From a virus: a DNA stretch of 41,671 nucleotides. Under the pieces are notes generated by a model. It was not told the origin of the DNA. It made no database searches and saw nothing but the letters and a program-made list of their open reading frames with translations. The translations under genes were made by a program, and so were the position numbers. The stretch covers positions 1 through 41,671 of IMG/VR virus record IMGVR_UViG_3300023210_000074. One strand, 5' to 3'. Within the stretch, counting starts at the first letter, position 1. Each line of letters starts with the position of its first letter. Of this stretch, positions 13,122-21,247 are shown piece after piece.

Positions 13122-16100
13122 TTGGACCCAATCAAACATCTTCGTTCCGTAACGGCCCCTCTTCAGGGAGGGATCCTGGACATAGAGACTCTTTCTCTCG
13201 AAAGAGCTTCCCCTGTTCACGAAGTGGCTTATGCCATCCCCTCCAGAGGGAAGGCCTATCAATGGCTGATGGATCCCACTTATGCTGCGGTGACTCCAGC
13301 GAAGGCACAGGACGTACTACAGCTGGCGGTCTCGAATCGGGACGCGCTCTCCAGACTTCCTCTAAAAGAGGCGCTGGGCAGAGAGGTTTTCTGGACGGAT
13401 GTCATTCGTGTACACGCCCTCATGCGTTCAGGCTCTCTCAGGGGGCCTCAGACGGCTCAGGATCTATCCAAGGCCTTGGGCAAGGGGTCTTACTCCACAA
13501 TTCAGCAAGCGCTCTCCTCGTCGCTTCCAGGAGGCTCCACGGTAAGAGGAGTATTAGGAGGGTCTGACAAGTGGTTGCTCAGACAGCTGGAGGCTGGGAC
13601 TTATCCATGGCTGGGTGGAGGCAAGGCTGAAACCCAGAGGATCCCGGGGTATCATTCTGTCAGTAGTCAGAGAAGCTCCATGGAGAAACTCTTTGGTCCG
13701 GGGTCTCCCCTCTTGAGAGAGATGAAGCAGAGAGTGACATGGATTCAGAATACGCCGTTCGAGTCCAGCAGAATTGGGGCCTGGCTCAGGATAGCCGAGG
13801 GAGAAGGAAAGCAGACTGCTCTGAAAGACACGGTGAGATGGAGGACCACTGCAGGACTGGAGGACTTGTACGTAACTGGGCCGGAGGTAAACAGGGCGAG
13901 GGCATTGGCTCAGCTTACTGGAGACTGGTCTGGAGTATGGAAAGCCTATGCAAAGCACTCTGGGCCTGGTGATGTCAGAGACATCATGGACGTCATGAAG
14001 GCGAACCAGAGTTACGCAAGGCAGTTGGGATTGCTGAAGACTCGGAACAATCAATACTTTGGCTTGAGTGTGGACTTCGCTACCAGGATCTTCAAGCTGA
14101 CTGAAAGAGGAGCAAACCTGAAAGGAGCACTGGCTCACAAAGAGGCTCACGTAGCCTTGCTGGATGCTGCCAGGGATGAAGGGTACTTGGTTCAGAGGGC
14201 CACCACCATGGCTGCTACCATGAACGAGGTTGCGAAGGGGACCGAAGAGGGTAAAGCCCTGATGAACATGGCTCGACAGAAGCGTGGTCCCATGTTCCAG
14301 GCAGTGAAGTTCTTCAGTGCGATGGAGTACTTCCAGAAAGACTTGCAAGAAGCCAACTTGGTCCAGAGGTTAGGTAGGGCGTTTGAGGATTTTGCAACTC
14401 AAGGCGTGTCAATGCAGCACGCAGGACACAAGTTGGTTCGGTCTGAGATGGTTTCCAACACTGGACAGAGAACTATAGGACATCTGGGTGTGCCAGGAAA
14501 GAGAGAGGCAATATTCGAGGTTGGAGAGCTGCTACAGTTCCTCAAGGGAACTGGACAATACGAAGGTCTGGACATTGATCGTGTGTCTGGCAAGATGATA
14601 GAGCAGATGGTGAACAAAGGAGGGCTAAGTTATCAGGATGGGATAGGGAAGGTAATAAATGAAAATTTGTTGAGAGGAGCGGCCAGAGATTATACAGACC
14701 AGATCGTAGACAGGAAGATGAGTTTCGCGATCAACAGGATCGCCAATGCTCCTGGAGGAGTGACCGGCTGGTTCGAGAGTCTGGGAGAGGAAGTACCACT
14801 TGCAGCGAGGAGGTCGGCTGTCGGGAAGCTTTTCGAGAATGCTTCTTTGAAAAGGGCTGGATGGATGGCGGCTGGGGTCGCTGCAAGCATGGTAGCCGTC
14901 GGAACCATGGCGAAGGGATTCAGGGGGCCGCAAAAGTCTACTCCGAGTCTCAGGACCATGGACTACGAGAGCTGGTTGGCATACCAGAGAGAGTTCTCTG
15001 GTCAGGAAGACTTCACAGCTCCAGGTAAGGGTAAGGCAGAGGGCGGGATAGCGGCTTCTCTAAGAAGGGCGTTCACTGACTTTGGATCCCCTTACAGGGG
15101 GCCATGGAGCTCTCAGAGAGTGCTTGTCGAGCAGGAGTTGTTGAGAGAGAGGGAGAGATACAGGAGGGAGGCGTTCGGAGTGATTCATCATCATCCGGAT
15201 GTAGGCTTGTTTTCCAGGATCAAGACATTAATGCCTTCCAAGAGAGTCTCTTCTCTGATTACGTCAGGGATAGAGAGAGCTGATCTGAACAAGTACTCTG
15301 GAATAAAAGGTGATGGCCTGTTCGAAGTCAATCTCAAGGACGGTGGATGGAAGCTGACTGTAGACGATGCTGACACGATCACGATCCAAAGAGGCAAGCT
15401 GTTCGGGGACAGATACTCCTTTAGACTCTCTGGTATAGACGCGCCGGAGACGCGACACGGGAAGCAGGCAGGACAGCCATATTCCCAGGAGGCTACAGAG
15501 AAGCTCAAAGCGTTACTTCGAGAGAGAGAGAGCCTGAAGCTGGTCTTCGACCCTCAGAACGTAACGTATGGACGTGCTGTCGGTGTGTTGGTAGCTGATG
15601 GACAGAACATCAACATGGAGCTGGTGAGAAGAGGCAAGGTCGCTGCCCTGGCTTACGGCCCAGCTTCTGAACGCATGTTGGATGCAGGGCCCATGGCTTC
15701 CTTGGAGAAGAGGGCCAGAGAGGCTGATGCCGGTATGTGGAACGAGCCATTCTGGCAGGCTTACGAGGACACACTGAGAGGGCAGAGACTGACCTTCAAC
15801 CAGATCGCCTCCATGAGCAGAGTGGCCAAGAGTTCGACAATGACGTCAGCAGTGAGTCTGATGAAGCAGGCCCAGGCTCAGGGGTTCTACTCGAACTATC
15901 AGATGACTGCAGCTTCAGAGATAAGTGAGAGAATCAAGACAGCAGGGATAGAGGATGACTACAGATTTCCTCTGCAGCATTCTTCCAGGAATGCGCCCCA
16001 CAACAACTACATGTTGGAGATGCAGAGTGATCTTGGAAGCTGGATCAAGACCAAAGGCGGGAAGGCTCAGAACAAGTTTTCCCACAAGCAGGGGATAGAT

Positions 16101-16286
16101 AGACTGAACAAGCATCTGTCTCTGGACTCGATGGGTAGTTCTACTTCGGTTTGGAATAGACGTAGGCTGCATGCCTTTGATATATATGGTTCTAGATCAG
16201 CCCAAAGGAAGAAAGGTCAAGCTGCCTTGCAGCGAGGCATGAACGAGACAATGTTTGACAGCCCAATCGGGCATCATAGGTGGTAG
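13122..16286 (+). CDS. Dual-domain nuclease: DEDDh exonuclease-like N-terminus and staphylococcal-nuclease domain
   Basis: 1054 residues from a TTG at 13122 with GGTGA upstream; no earlier in-frame ATG is available. Residues 18-23 (ILDIET) give the Exo I Asp20/Glu22 pair. NTPFE at 210-214 is Exo II-like with Glu in place of Asp. EAHVALLDA at 341-349 supplies Exo III His343 and Asp348. A hydrophobic stretch lies at about 579-596. Residues 745-880 are an SNase/thermonuclease domain: DADT (749-752), RLSGIDAPET (768-777) and YGRAVGVL (816-823), keeping the catalytic Arg768, Glu776 and Arg818. A virion-associated or packaging-linked nuclease that trims or degrades DNA is inferred. Arg is mostly AGA/AGG. 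Confidence 0.75.
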   Translation: MDPIKHLRSVTAPLQGGILDIETLSLERASPVHEVAYAIPSRGKAYQWLMDPTYAAVTPAKAQDVLQLAVSNRDALSRLPLKEALGREVFWTDVIRVHALMRSGSLRGPQTAQDLSKALGKGSYSTIQQALSSSLPGGSTVRGVLGGSDKWLLRQLEAGTYPWLGGGKAETQRIPGYHSVSSQRSSMEKLFGPGSPLLREMKQRVTWIQNTPFESSRIGAWLRIAEGEGKQTALKDTVRWRTTAGLEDLYVTGPEVNRARALAQLTGDWSGVWKAYAKHSGPGDVRDIMDVMKANQSYARQLGLLKTRNNQYFGLSVDFATRIFKLTERGANLKGALAHKEAHVALLDAARDEGYLVQRATTMAATMNEVAKGTEEGKALMNMARQKRGPMFQAVKFFSAMEYFQKDLQEANLVQRLGRAFEDFATQGVSMQHAGHKLVRSEMVSNTGQRTIGHLGVPGKREAIFEVGELLQFLKGTGQYEGLDIDRVSGKMIEQMVNKGGLSYQDGIGKVINENLLRGAARDYTDQIVDRKMSFAINRIANAPGGVTGWFESLGEEVPLAARRSAVGKLFENASLKRAGWMAAGVAASMVAVGTMAKGFRGPQKSTPSLRTMDYESWLAYQREFSGQEDFTAPGKGKAEGGIAASLRRAFTDFGSPYRGPWSSQRVLVEQELLRERERYRREAFGVIHHHPDVGLFSRIKTLMPSKRVSSLITSGIERADLNKYSGIKGDGLFEVNLKDGGWKLTVDDADTITIQRGKLFGDRYSFRLSGIDAPETRHGKQAGQPYSQEATEKLKALLRERESLKLVFDPQNVTYGRAVGVLVADGQNINMELVRRGKVAALAYGPASERMLDAGPMASLEKRAREADAGMWNEPFWQAYEDTLRGQRLTFNQIASMSRVAKSSTMTSAVSLMKQAQAQGFYSNYQMTAASEISERIKTAGIEDDYRFPLQHSSRNAPHNNYMLEMQSDLGSWIKTKGGKAQNKFSHKQGIDRLNKHLSLDSMGSSTSVWNRRRLHAFDIYGSRSAQRKKGQAALQRGMNETMFDSPIGHHRW

Positions 16287-16288
16287 AG

Positions 16289-17239
16289 ATGGCAGGACCG
16301 AGTGCACTAAGAGCAATGCTTTCAGCCGCTGGGAACAGTACTGGGAGTTATCTGTCTCCTGGGATGATGTTTACTGCTGGTTTCTCGGTGCCTGGAGAAG
16401 GCGTGTACCACAAGCCTGGTGAGTCCATCTGGCAGTTCGGCAACATGGGTATCAGGAAGGGCCCTGGTGTCATGCCAGACATCATGACGGATGCTCAGCT
16501 GTCTGCAACGAAGGTCCACGGTGGGAAGACCATGCAGCAGGCGCTGGCTCCTGGAAGGGCCACTCAGTGGCTCCAAAGACGGGGAAAGGCTGGAGCGATG
16601 CTTGGAAAAGCCGCTCCTTTTACTGTCCCTGGACTGGCAGTAGGCATGTCTGGGTACTTTATGTACAAAGGCTACAAGGGTGAGATGGGGGCAAGATCCG
16701 GTGTGGCTGGAGCCTGGGACGCTGGCATCATGGATTTGTCTGTGAGTTCTGCGATTATGCGTTTTGGGGCCAAGACTACTGCAGCTGGAGCTGGCGTGAT
16801 GATGACTCGTGCCCCTGGGCTGCTCAGGATAGCAGGCGTTGGTATGCTGGGTGCATTCCCTGGAGCTTCTGTGGGTCAGGCACTGGCAGGGACTCCTGGC
16901 GCGCTCATTGGCGGTTACGCTGGTGGTGCATTGGCCTCTGCTGCGATAGCTCATCCGATCATTGCTGCTGGTGCGGCTGCCACGGTAGGTGGAGCATACA
17001 TAGTCGGGAAGGGAGCCTACTCCCTGATGAAGACTGGGTATAGGAAGAAGCAGTATCAGAAGAGGATAGACACGGCTGGAGACATGAATGCGTTCATGAC
17101 CCAGGGTGCAATAACCATGCGGCAGAGAAGCATAGATGCAATGCGCAGGTCGGGTATCCCGGCCAGGCAGGCGATGGGGATGGAGAGTACGTTTGCTCAT
17201 TCGTCCAGAAACTATTTCAGTACTTATAGACAATTTTAG
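16289..17239 (+). CDS. Glycine/alanine-rich multi-pass membrane protein
   Basis: 316 residues. I use the ATG at 16289 with AGGTGG upstream. The GTG at 16280 is also in frame. The middle (about residues 100-255) alternates Gly/Ala/Met-rich hydrophobic stretches such as LLRIAGVGMLGAFPGASVG and AIIAHPIIAAGAAATVGGAY, typical of glycine-zipper helices. Both ends are polar and basic. It sits between the dual nuclease and TerL. A virion protein ejected into the host envelope, or a pore-forming protein, would fit, but there is no family match. Confidence 0.6.
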   Translation: MAGPSALRAMLSAAGNSTGSYLSPGMMFTAGFSVPGEGVYHKPGESIWQFGNMGIRKGPGVMPDIMTDAQLSATKVHGGKTMQQALAPGRATQWLQRRGKAGAMLGKAAPFTVPGLAVGMSGYFMYKGYKGEMGARSGVAGAWDAGIMDLSVSSAIMRFGAKTTAAGAGVMMTRAPGLLRIAGVGMLGAFPGASVGQALAGTPGALIGGYAGGALASAAIAHPIIAAGAAATVGGAYIVGKGAYSLMKTGYRKKQYQKRIDTAGDMNAFMTQGAITMRQRSIDAMRRSGIPARQAMGMESTFAHSSRNYFSTYRQF

Positions 17240-17247
17240 GAGAAGAG

Positions 17248-17322
17248 ATGATCAAGAATGATACAGAATTCATTTATGCACTGATAGAACTCCAGACCTA
17301 CTTTTTTCATTGGCCTATGTAA
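17248..17322 (+). CDS. 24-residue ORF leading into terL
   Basis: ATG at 17248 with a perfect GGAGAA SD, stop TAA at 17320-17322, two bases before the terL ATG at 17325. The short product ends in aromatic residues (TYFFHW). The excellent SD and abutting stop suggest a leader peptide that couples translation of terL, whose own start has no SD. Confidence 0.45.
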   Translation: MIKNDTEFIYALIELQTYFFHWPM

Positions 17323-17324
17323 AC

Positions 17325-19583
17325 ATGAATCCTCACATCGAACGACATCTTACTGATCTCTATGTCACGAACGAGTATGGGATCACTCATCCGAACCCTT
17401 TGGCGAAGCCACACCCAGAGCTGATTGAACACTTCGAACAGGAGTATGGGATCAGGACTGACGTGCACATGACTTGCATTGCCTGTCAGATAAGACAGAT
17501 GTACAAGTACAAAGACTTCGCGAAGAAGGACGAGAAGCCAAAATTCGATGTAACATGTAATTTCATTCCTAAAGGATTGCCTCCTGGGACAGGCAAGAAG
17601 ATAAGGCAGATCGCAGCCAAGAATGCGATAGACATCAAGCATGCAAGAAGGGTCGTATTGTCTACGATTGATCCTGTAGCTTGGAGTGAGCTCATGCTGG
17701 GCTTTGATGACGATGACCCAGAATGGTTCCTGAGAAGCTATCAGAAAGAGCTGATCAGGTGTACTGGCAAGAGAGTCAGCATGGTGTGGGGGCGCCGCTC
17801 AGGAAAAAGTTTCGGGATGGCTATCAAGCTCATCTTTCTGGCTTACAACAAGTTGGTAAAGGCTGGTAGGAACAGTCAGGGAGAGCAGCTATATCGCGGG
17901 CCGAAGATTTATGTAATCACGCCTTTCCAGTCGCAGCTCACCAACATTTTCAATGATATTGAGTCTTTGATCAAGAAGAACCCGGAACTTGTATCGATGG
18001 TCAAGTCAGGACATGCTGGGAGCCTTTATACCAAGTCCCCCACATACAATTTGGTACTGAGGAATGGAGCAACCATTACAGGCTTTGTCTCCGGTATTGG
18101 CGTCAAGAGTGATGGCTCCGGCGGTGGTACGCTCCGTGGTGGTGGCGCAGACTATGTATATCTGGACGAGATGGACATGATCCCTGAAGAGATCCTCTCC
18201 AAGGTAATCATTCCAATTCTCCACACCTCCAAAGACGGAAGCATGTATGCTACGTCTACGCCTATTGGCAAGCGAGGGAGATTCTTCCAGTGGACTAATC
18301 AGAATCCCAAGTACAAGTCTGACCACTATCCGTCATCAGTACTTCCACACTGGGAATCGATCAAGGAAGAGGCAAGGGAAGAAGCAGGCACTGAAGAGAA
18401 CTTCATGGCTGAGTACATGGCCATGTTCATCGAGGGTGGCTACGGTGTGTTCAGGCCTTCTCTCATTCATGCTGCAAGAGCAGACTATGAATACGCAGAG
18501 ACGCAGGCAGAGTCTTATCCATTCTGGTCCAAGAAGATGGGTATACCAGATTTCAAGAACATGTCGATAATGATTGGGATTGACTGGAACAAGAATGCGG
18601 GAACAGAGTTCTATGTGATTGGGTATTCCCATTCAACGGGCCGGATAGTGGCTTTGGAGTCACACAACATTTCTACTTCTGAATTCTCTGGCAAGAAGTG
18701 GATGGAGGAGGTACTCCGTTTGAATTTCAAATGGAAGCCGTCGTTCATATATGCCGATGAAGGCTGGGGACATCACATCATCGAGGATCTGCAATACCAT
18801 GCGTCCCAGTTGCGTGGCAGAAAGAAGCTCAGTGAGTTCGAGAAGCAGTCGATTCAATTACTCGATAGGCTCGTGTCTTTCAACTTCTCCAAGAAGGTAG
18901 TCTTGAGAAGCCCGATTGACGGTAAGAAGTTCGAGAAGTCTGGGAAGCACTTCCTCGTAGAAAATGCTGTCAGAATTCTGGAGGCTGGAGCTTTCTCCTA
19001 CCCGGAGAATGATAAGGTGCTTACTGATCAGTTCACGAACTACGTCATTCTCAGACGACATCCGTCCAACAACAAGCCGGTGTATGGTTGCAACAATGAC
19101 ACTATTGGTGATCACAGGCTGGACGCCGTGATGCTGGCTCTCGCTGCTGTATCTTTGGAGTGCTCTGATTTCAGTCCAAGTAATCATGTGAGCTCGTCAC
19201 TCTCCTTCAAGGCCAGAGGTGATGCTCCTGGGGACTATGTACACCCTATTCAGGAAGCTCACGATTTAATTGAGTCTGCAAAAAGAGCTGGTGTGCCAGC
19301 CATTCTGAATGTCTTGGCTCTTAGAAGAGGGAACAATCCGCAAGACGAAGAGCACATAAGAAAGAAATGGGCAGAAGAAGAGAAGGAAGAGCCAGTCGGA
19401 CGCTTCAAACGCTCACGAGAACGTGGTAAACTCAGGGGCAGCCAACAAAAGGGTGATAATCTTTTGTATGAAACAATGAGCAGTTCTTCTGGAAGGCCAT
19501 CTTTCGCGAAGTTTAGCGGAAGGAAGAGAAGAGTCGGTTCTGGGAGATCCTCTGGCAGAGGTAACATTCGGAGAGTGAGATGA
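17325..19583 (+). CDS. terL: Terminase large subunit
   Basis: 752 residues from ATG 17325; a TTG at 17310 would add five. The ATPase domain shows Walker A WGRRSGKS (about 155-162) and Walker B YVYLDE (about 277-282), followed by an STxI-like coupling motif (ATSTPIG). The nuclease domain carries acidic residues in IGIDWNKNAG, IYADEGWG and DHRLDAVM. Together these are the complete ATPase-plus-nuclease architecture of DNA-packaging motors. An extra Cys pair lies in the N-terminal region (CIAC). The C-terminus is Arg/Ser/Gly-rich. The stop overlaps the next start (ATGA). Confidence 0.96.
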   Translation: MNPHIERHLTDLYVTNEYGITHPNPLAKPHPELIEHFEQEYGIRTDVHMTCIACQIRQMYKYKDFAKKDEKPKFDVTCNFIPKGLPPGTGKKIRQIAAKNAIDIKHARRVVLSTIDPVAWSELMLGFDDDDPEWFLRSYQKELIRCTGKRVSMVWGRRSGKSFGMAIKLIFLAYNKLVKAGRNSQGEQLYRGPKIYVITPFQSQLTNIFNDIESLIKKNPELVSMVKSGHAGSLYTKSPTYNLVLRNGATITGFVSGIGVKSDGSGGGTLRGGGADYVYLDEMDMIPEEILSKVIIPILHTSKDGSMYATSTPIGKRGRFFQWTNQNPKYKSDHYPSSVLPHWESIKEEAREEAGTEENFMAEYMAMFIEGGYGVFRPSLIHAARADYEYAETQAESYPFWSKKMGIPDFKNMSIMIGIDWNKNAGTEFYVIGYSHSTGRIVALESHNISTSEFSGKKWMEEVLRLNFKWKPSFIYADEGWGHHIIEDLQYHASQLRGRKKLSEFEKQSIQLLDRLVSFNFSKKVVLRSPIDGKKFEKSGKHFLVENAVRILEAGAFSYPENDKVLTDQFTNYVILRRHPSNNKPVYGCNNDTIGDHRLDAVMLALAAVSLECSDFSPSNHVSSSLSFKARGDAPGDYVHPIQEAHDLIESAKRAGVPAILNVLALRRGNNPQDEEHIRKKWAEEEKEEPVGRFKRSRERGKLRGSQQKGDNLLYETMSSSSGRPSFAKFSGRKRRVGSGRSSGRGNIRRVR

Positions 19584-20023
19584 TAAGTTTGATGAAAAAC
19601 GCACTGAGTGCTGGGGCTGGCATGTGGGGCGGCAAGTCTGCCAAGTTCATGGGAGCTGCTTCTGCCATGGGGAGCTCTGTTGGCTCATTCTTTACCAAGA
19701 ACAAGATTGGTGCCGGAATAGGCCTGATGGGGATTGGTGGTGTTGCCTCGATGATGACTGGCGGAACCTTCATGTCAGGCGCCCTGATGGGCGGTGCTGG
19801 CGCCTTCGCAGGTCGCGGATTGCACAATAGACGAGCTGGCCTTGGGAAATTCGCTTCTGGCGCTCCGAAGGTAGGCAGTCGTATGCAAAACGCCCTGTCT
19901 CATTCAGGTTTTACTCGCAGCAGAGCGATGATGGGTGGCGCCGCTCTCGGCGGCGCTATTTTTGGCAATAGGAAGAATTCCCACAAACGTGGATTCAACT
20001 CTGGAAGAGGAGCCCGATTCTAA
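19580..20023 (+). CDS. 147-residue glycine-rich membrane-type protein
   Basis: The ATG overlaps the terL stop. Gly, Ala, Met and Ser make up much of the sequence, with hydrophobic glycine-zipper-like segments at about residues 41-62 and 64-78 and again near 115-127. The C-terminus is basic (NRKNSHKRGFNSGRGARF). Its composition closely resembles that of the 316-residue protein upstream of terL, suggesting related function, perhaps membrane-active virion components. No family is recognised. Confidence 0.6.
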   Translation: MISLMKNALSAGAGMWGGKSAKFMGAASAMGSSVGSFFTKNKIGAGIGLMGIGGVASMMTGGTFMSGALMGGAGAFAGRGLHNRRAGLGKFASGAPKVGSRMQNALSHSGFTRSRAMMGGAALGGAIFGNRKNSHKRGFNSGRGARF

Positions 20024-20458
20024 ATGCCCCTAAAATTTTACGATGACTCTTACTCAGAGCTGAACACTGATCCACTACGCTTCTCCCTGGATGGGCATAG
20101 CGGCGGTTCACACGAAAGGCTCTTCTATCTGAGAAACCACGATCCTGCTGTTTACTATACTAACGTGACAATTCAGCCAGTAACCACTTCCGCATATGAT
20201 GACAATGGAGAATTCGGAGAGACTGGCTGGGGCGTCAAGGTGATGTATGGAAAGCGTCGGCCTACCGAAGCTGAGTGGGATAGAGTCAGAAGCGGTGATG
20301 CCGTAGTGATCCCGGACATTGGCTCGACAGAAGCGGCTGACACATTCACCAACCATCCTATCTGGGTTAGATACTATTGTCCTGGCAACATCTCTGCACA
20401 GATCAGGGAAGCTACTCGACTGAAAGTCTCCTACTACATCCGCAATGTTGGTGCTTAG
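20024..20458 (+). CDS. 144-residue beta-rich virion-type protein
   Basis: It begins one base after the previous stop. It has many short beta-like strands (VYYTNVTIQPVTTSAY, GWGVKVMYG, IWVRYYCPG, RLKVSYYIRNV) and few helices, with no membrane segment. The sequence suggests an Ig-like or jelly-roll fold. Its position between terL and portal fits a head or connector accessory protein. Function not assignable from sequence. Confidence 0.6.
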   Translation: MPLKFYDDSYSELNTDPLRFSLDGHSGGSHERLFYLRNHDPAVYYTNVTIQPVTTSAYDDNGEFGETGWGVKVMYGKRRPTEAEWDRVRSGDAVVIPDIGSTEAADTFTNHPIWVRYYCPGNISAQIREATRLKVSYYIRNVGA

Positions 20459-20955
20459 TGAGTTTTCCAGAGAGACAATACAAACCCGAGTTCCGTGAGG
20501 TCGAGGCAGAGCTTCGTGGAGGTAAGGCTCGTAAGCCAAGACAGCAGGACATAGCTTCTGTGAAAGACTTGGCGATTGCCATAACTGACGAGAAGAAGCG
20601 GACCATAGAGCAGATAGATCAGGTAGAGCCCCAGAAGCCACTGACCCAAGAAGAAGCTGAAGCGATTCAGCAAGACGTGGCGACTTTATTGGACAAAGCA
20701 ACCAGAGTCAAAAGAAAGGTCGGGTATCTGGCAAAGACAGTAGATGAAGCAGTAGAGGCTTATAATCCTGCAATGACGATCTTCAGGTACGATCTCTCGA
20801 AGAGACCCCGGCTGAAGAAGGCAATGAAGGCAATCTTTGGTAGCTCTCGTCCTACAATTAGTTACTCTGATTACCTACAGGCCCTCAGAATAAAGAGAGA
20901 GATGGAAGAGAAAGAGGGGAAGGCAGTCTTTGAGGAGGATAACTTCGATGACTAG
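20458..20955 (+). CDS. 165-residue helical hypothetical protein (GTG start)
   Basis: I place the start at GTG 20458, which overlaps the preceding TAG; the longer frame from 20377 would overlap its neighbour by 80 bases. The protein is mostly charged helix, for example VKDLAIAITDEKKRTIEQIDQV and TQEEAEAIQQDVATLLDKATRVKRKV, predicted to form coiled coils, with an acidic end (FEEDNFDD). No family is recognised. It may be a small structural or assembly factor. Confidence 0.6.
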   Translation: MSFPERQYKPEFREVEAELRGGKARKPRQQDIASVKDLAIAITDEKKRTIEQIDQVEPQKPLTQEEAEAIQQDVATLLDKATRVKRKVGYLAKTVDEAVEAYNPAMTIFRYDLSKRPRLKKAMKAIFGSSRPTISYSDYLQALRIKREMEEKEGKAVFEEDNFDD

Positions 20956-21247
20956 TTTCCTCAAAGCAGCTATCAGAGGTGAGGAGCCAGATACGGACAA
21001 CGATCCTGCTGAGCTCGAAGAGATCTATTTGAGACTATTCCCCAAGATTGGCAGAGACTTCGTTCACCGTGATGACCTCATGCATATCTTGCGAACGGTC
21101 CTGTCATTCTTGGACGTGGATCCCTATGAGCTTGATTTAGATACTGACTCCATGGCCAGATTGAGAGCAATTGAATATAGGTCTGTATTGGAAAGTGGTG
21201 TTTCTGAACAGATATTTGAAGACCTTATCAATCTCGGAGATGTATAG
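20948..21247 (+). CDS. 99-residue acidic hypothetical protein
   Basis: ATG 20948 is preceded by GAGGAGG, and an upstream TTG at 20930 is ignored. The sequence is Asp/Glu/Leu-rich and mostly helical (LEEIYLRLF, DLMHILRTVLSFL). It overlaps the genes on both sides. Phage proteins of this size just before a portal include small adaptor or chaperone-like factors. No domain is recognised. Confidence 0.58.
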   Translation: MTSFLKAAIRGEEPDTDNDPAELEEIYLRLFPKIGRDFVHRDDLMHILRTVLSFLDVDPYELDLDTDSMARLRAIEYRSVLESGVSEQIFEDLINLGDV

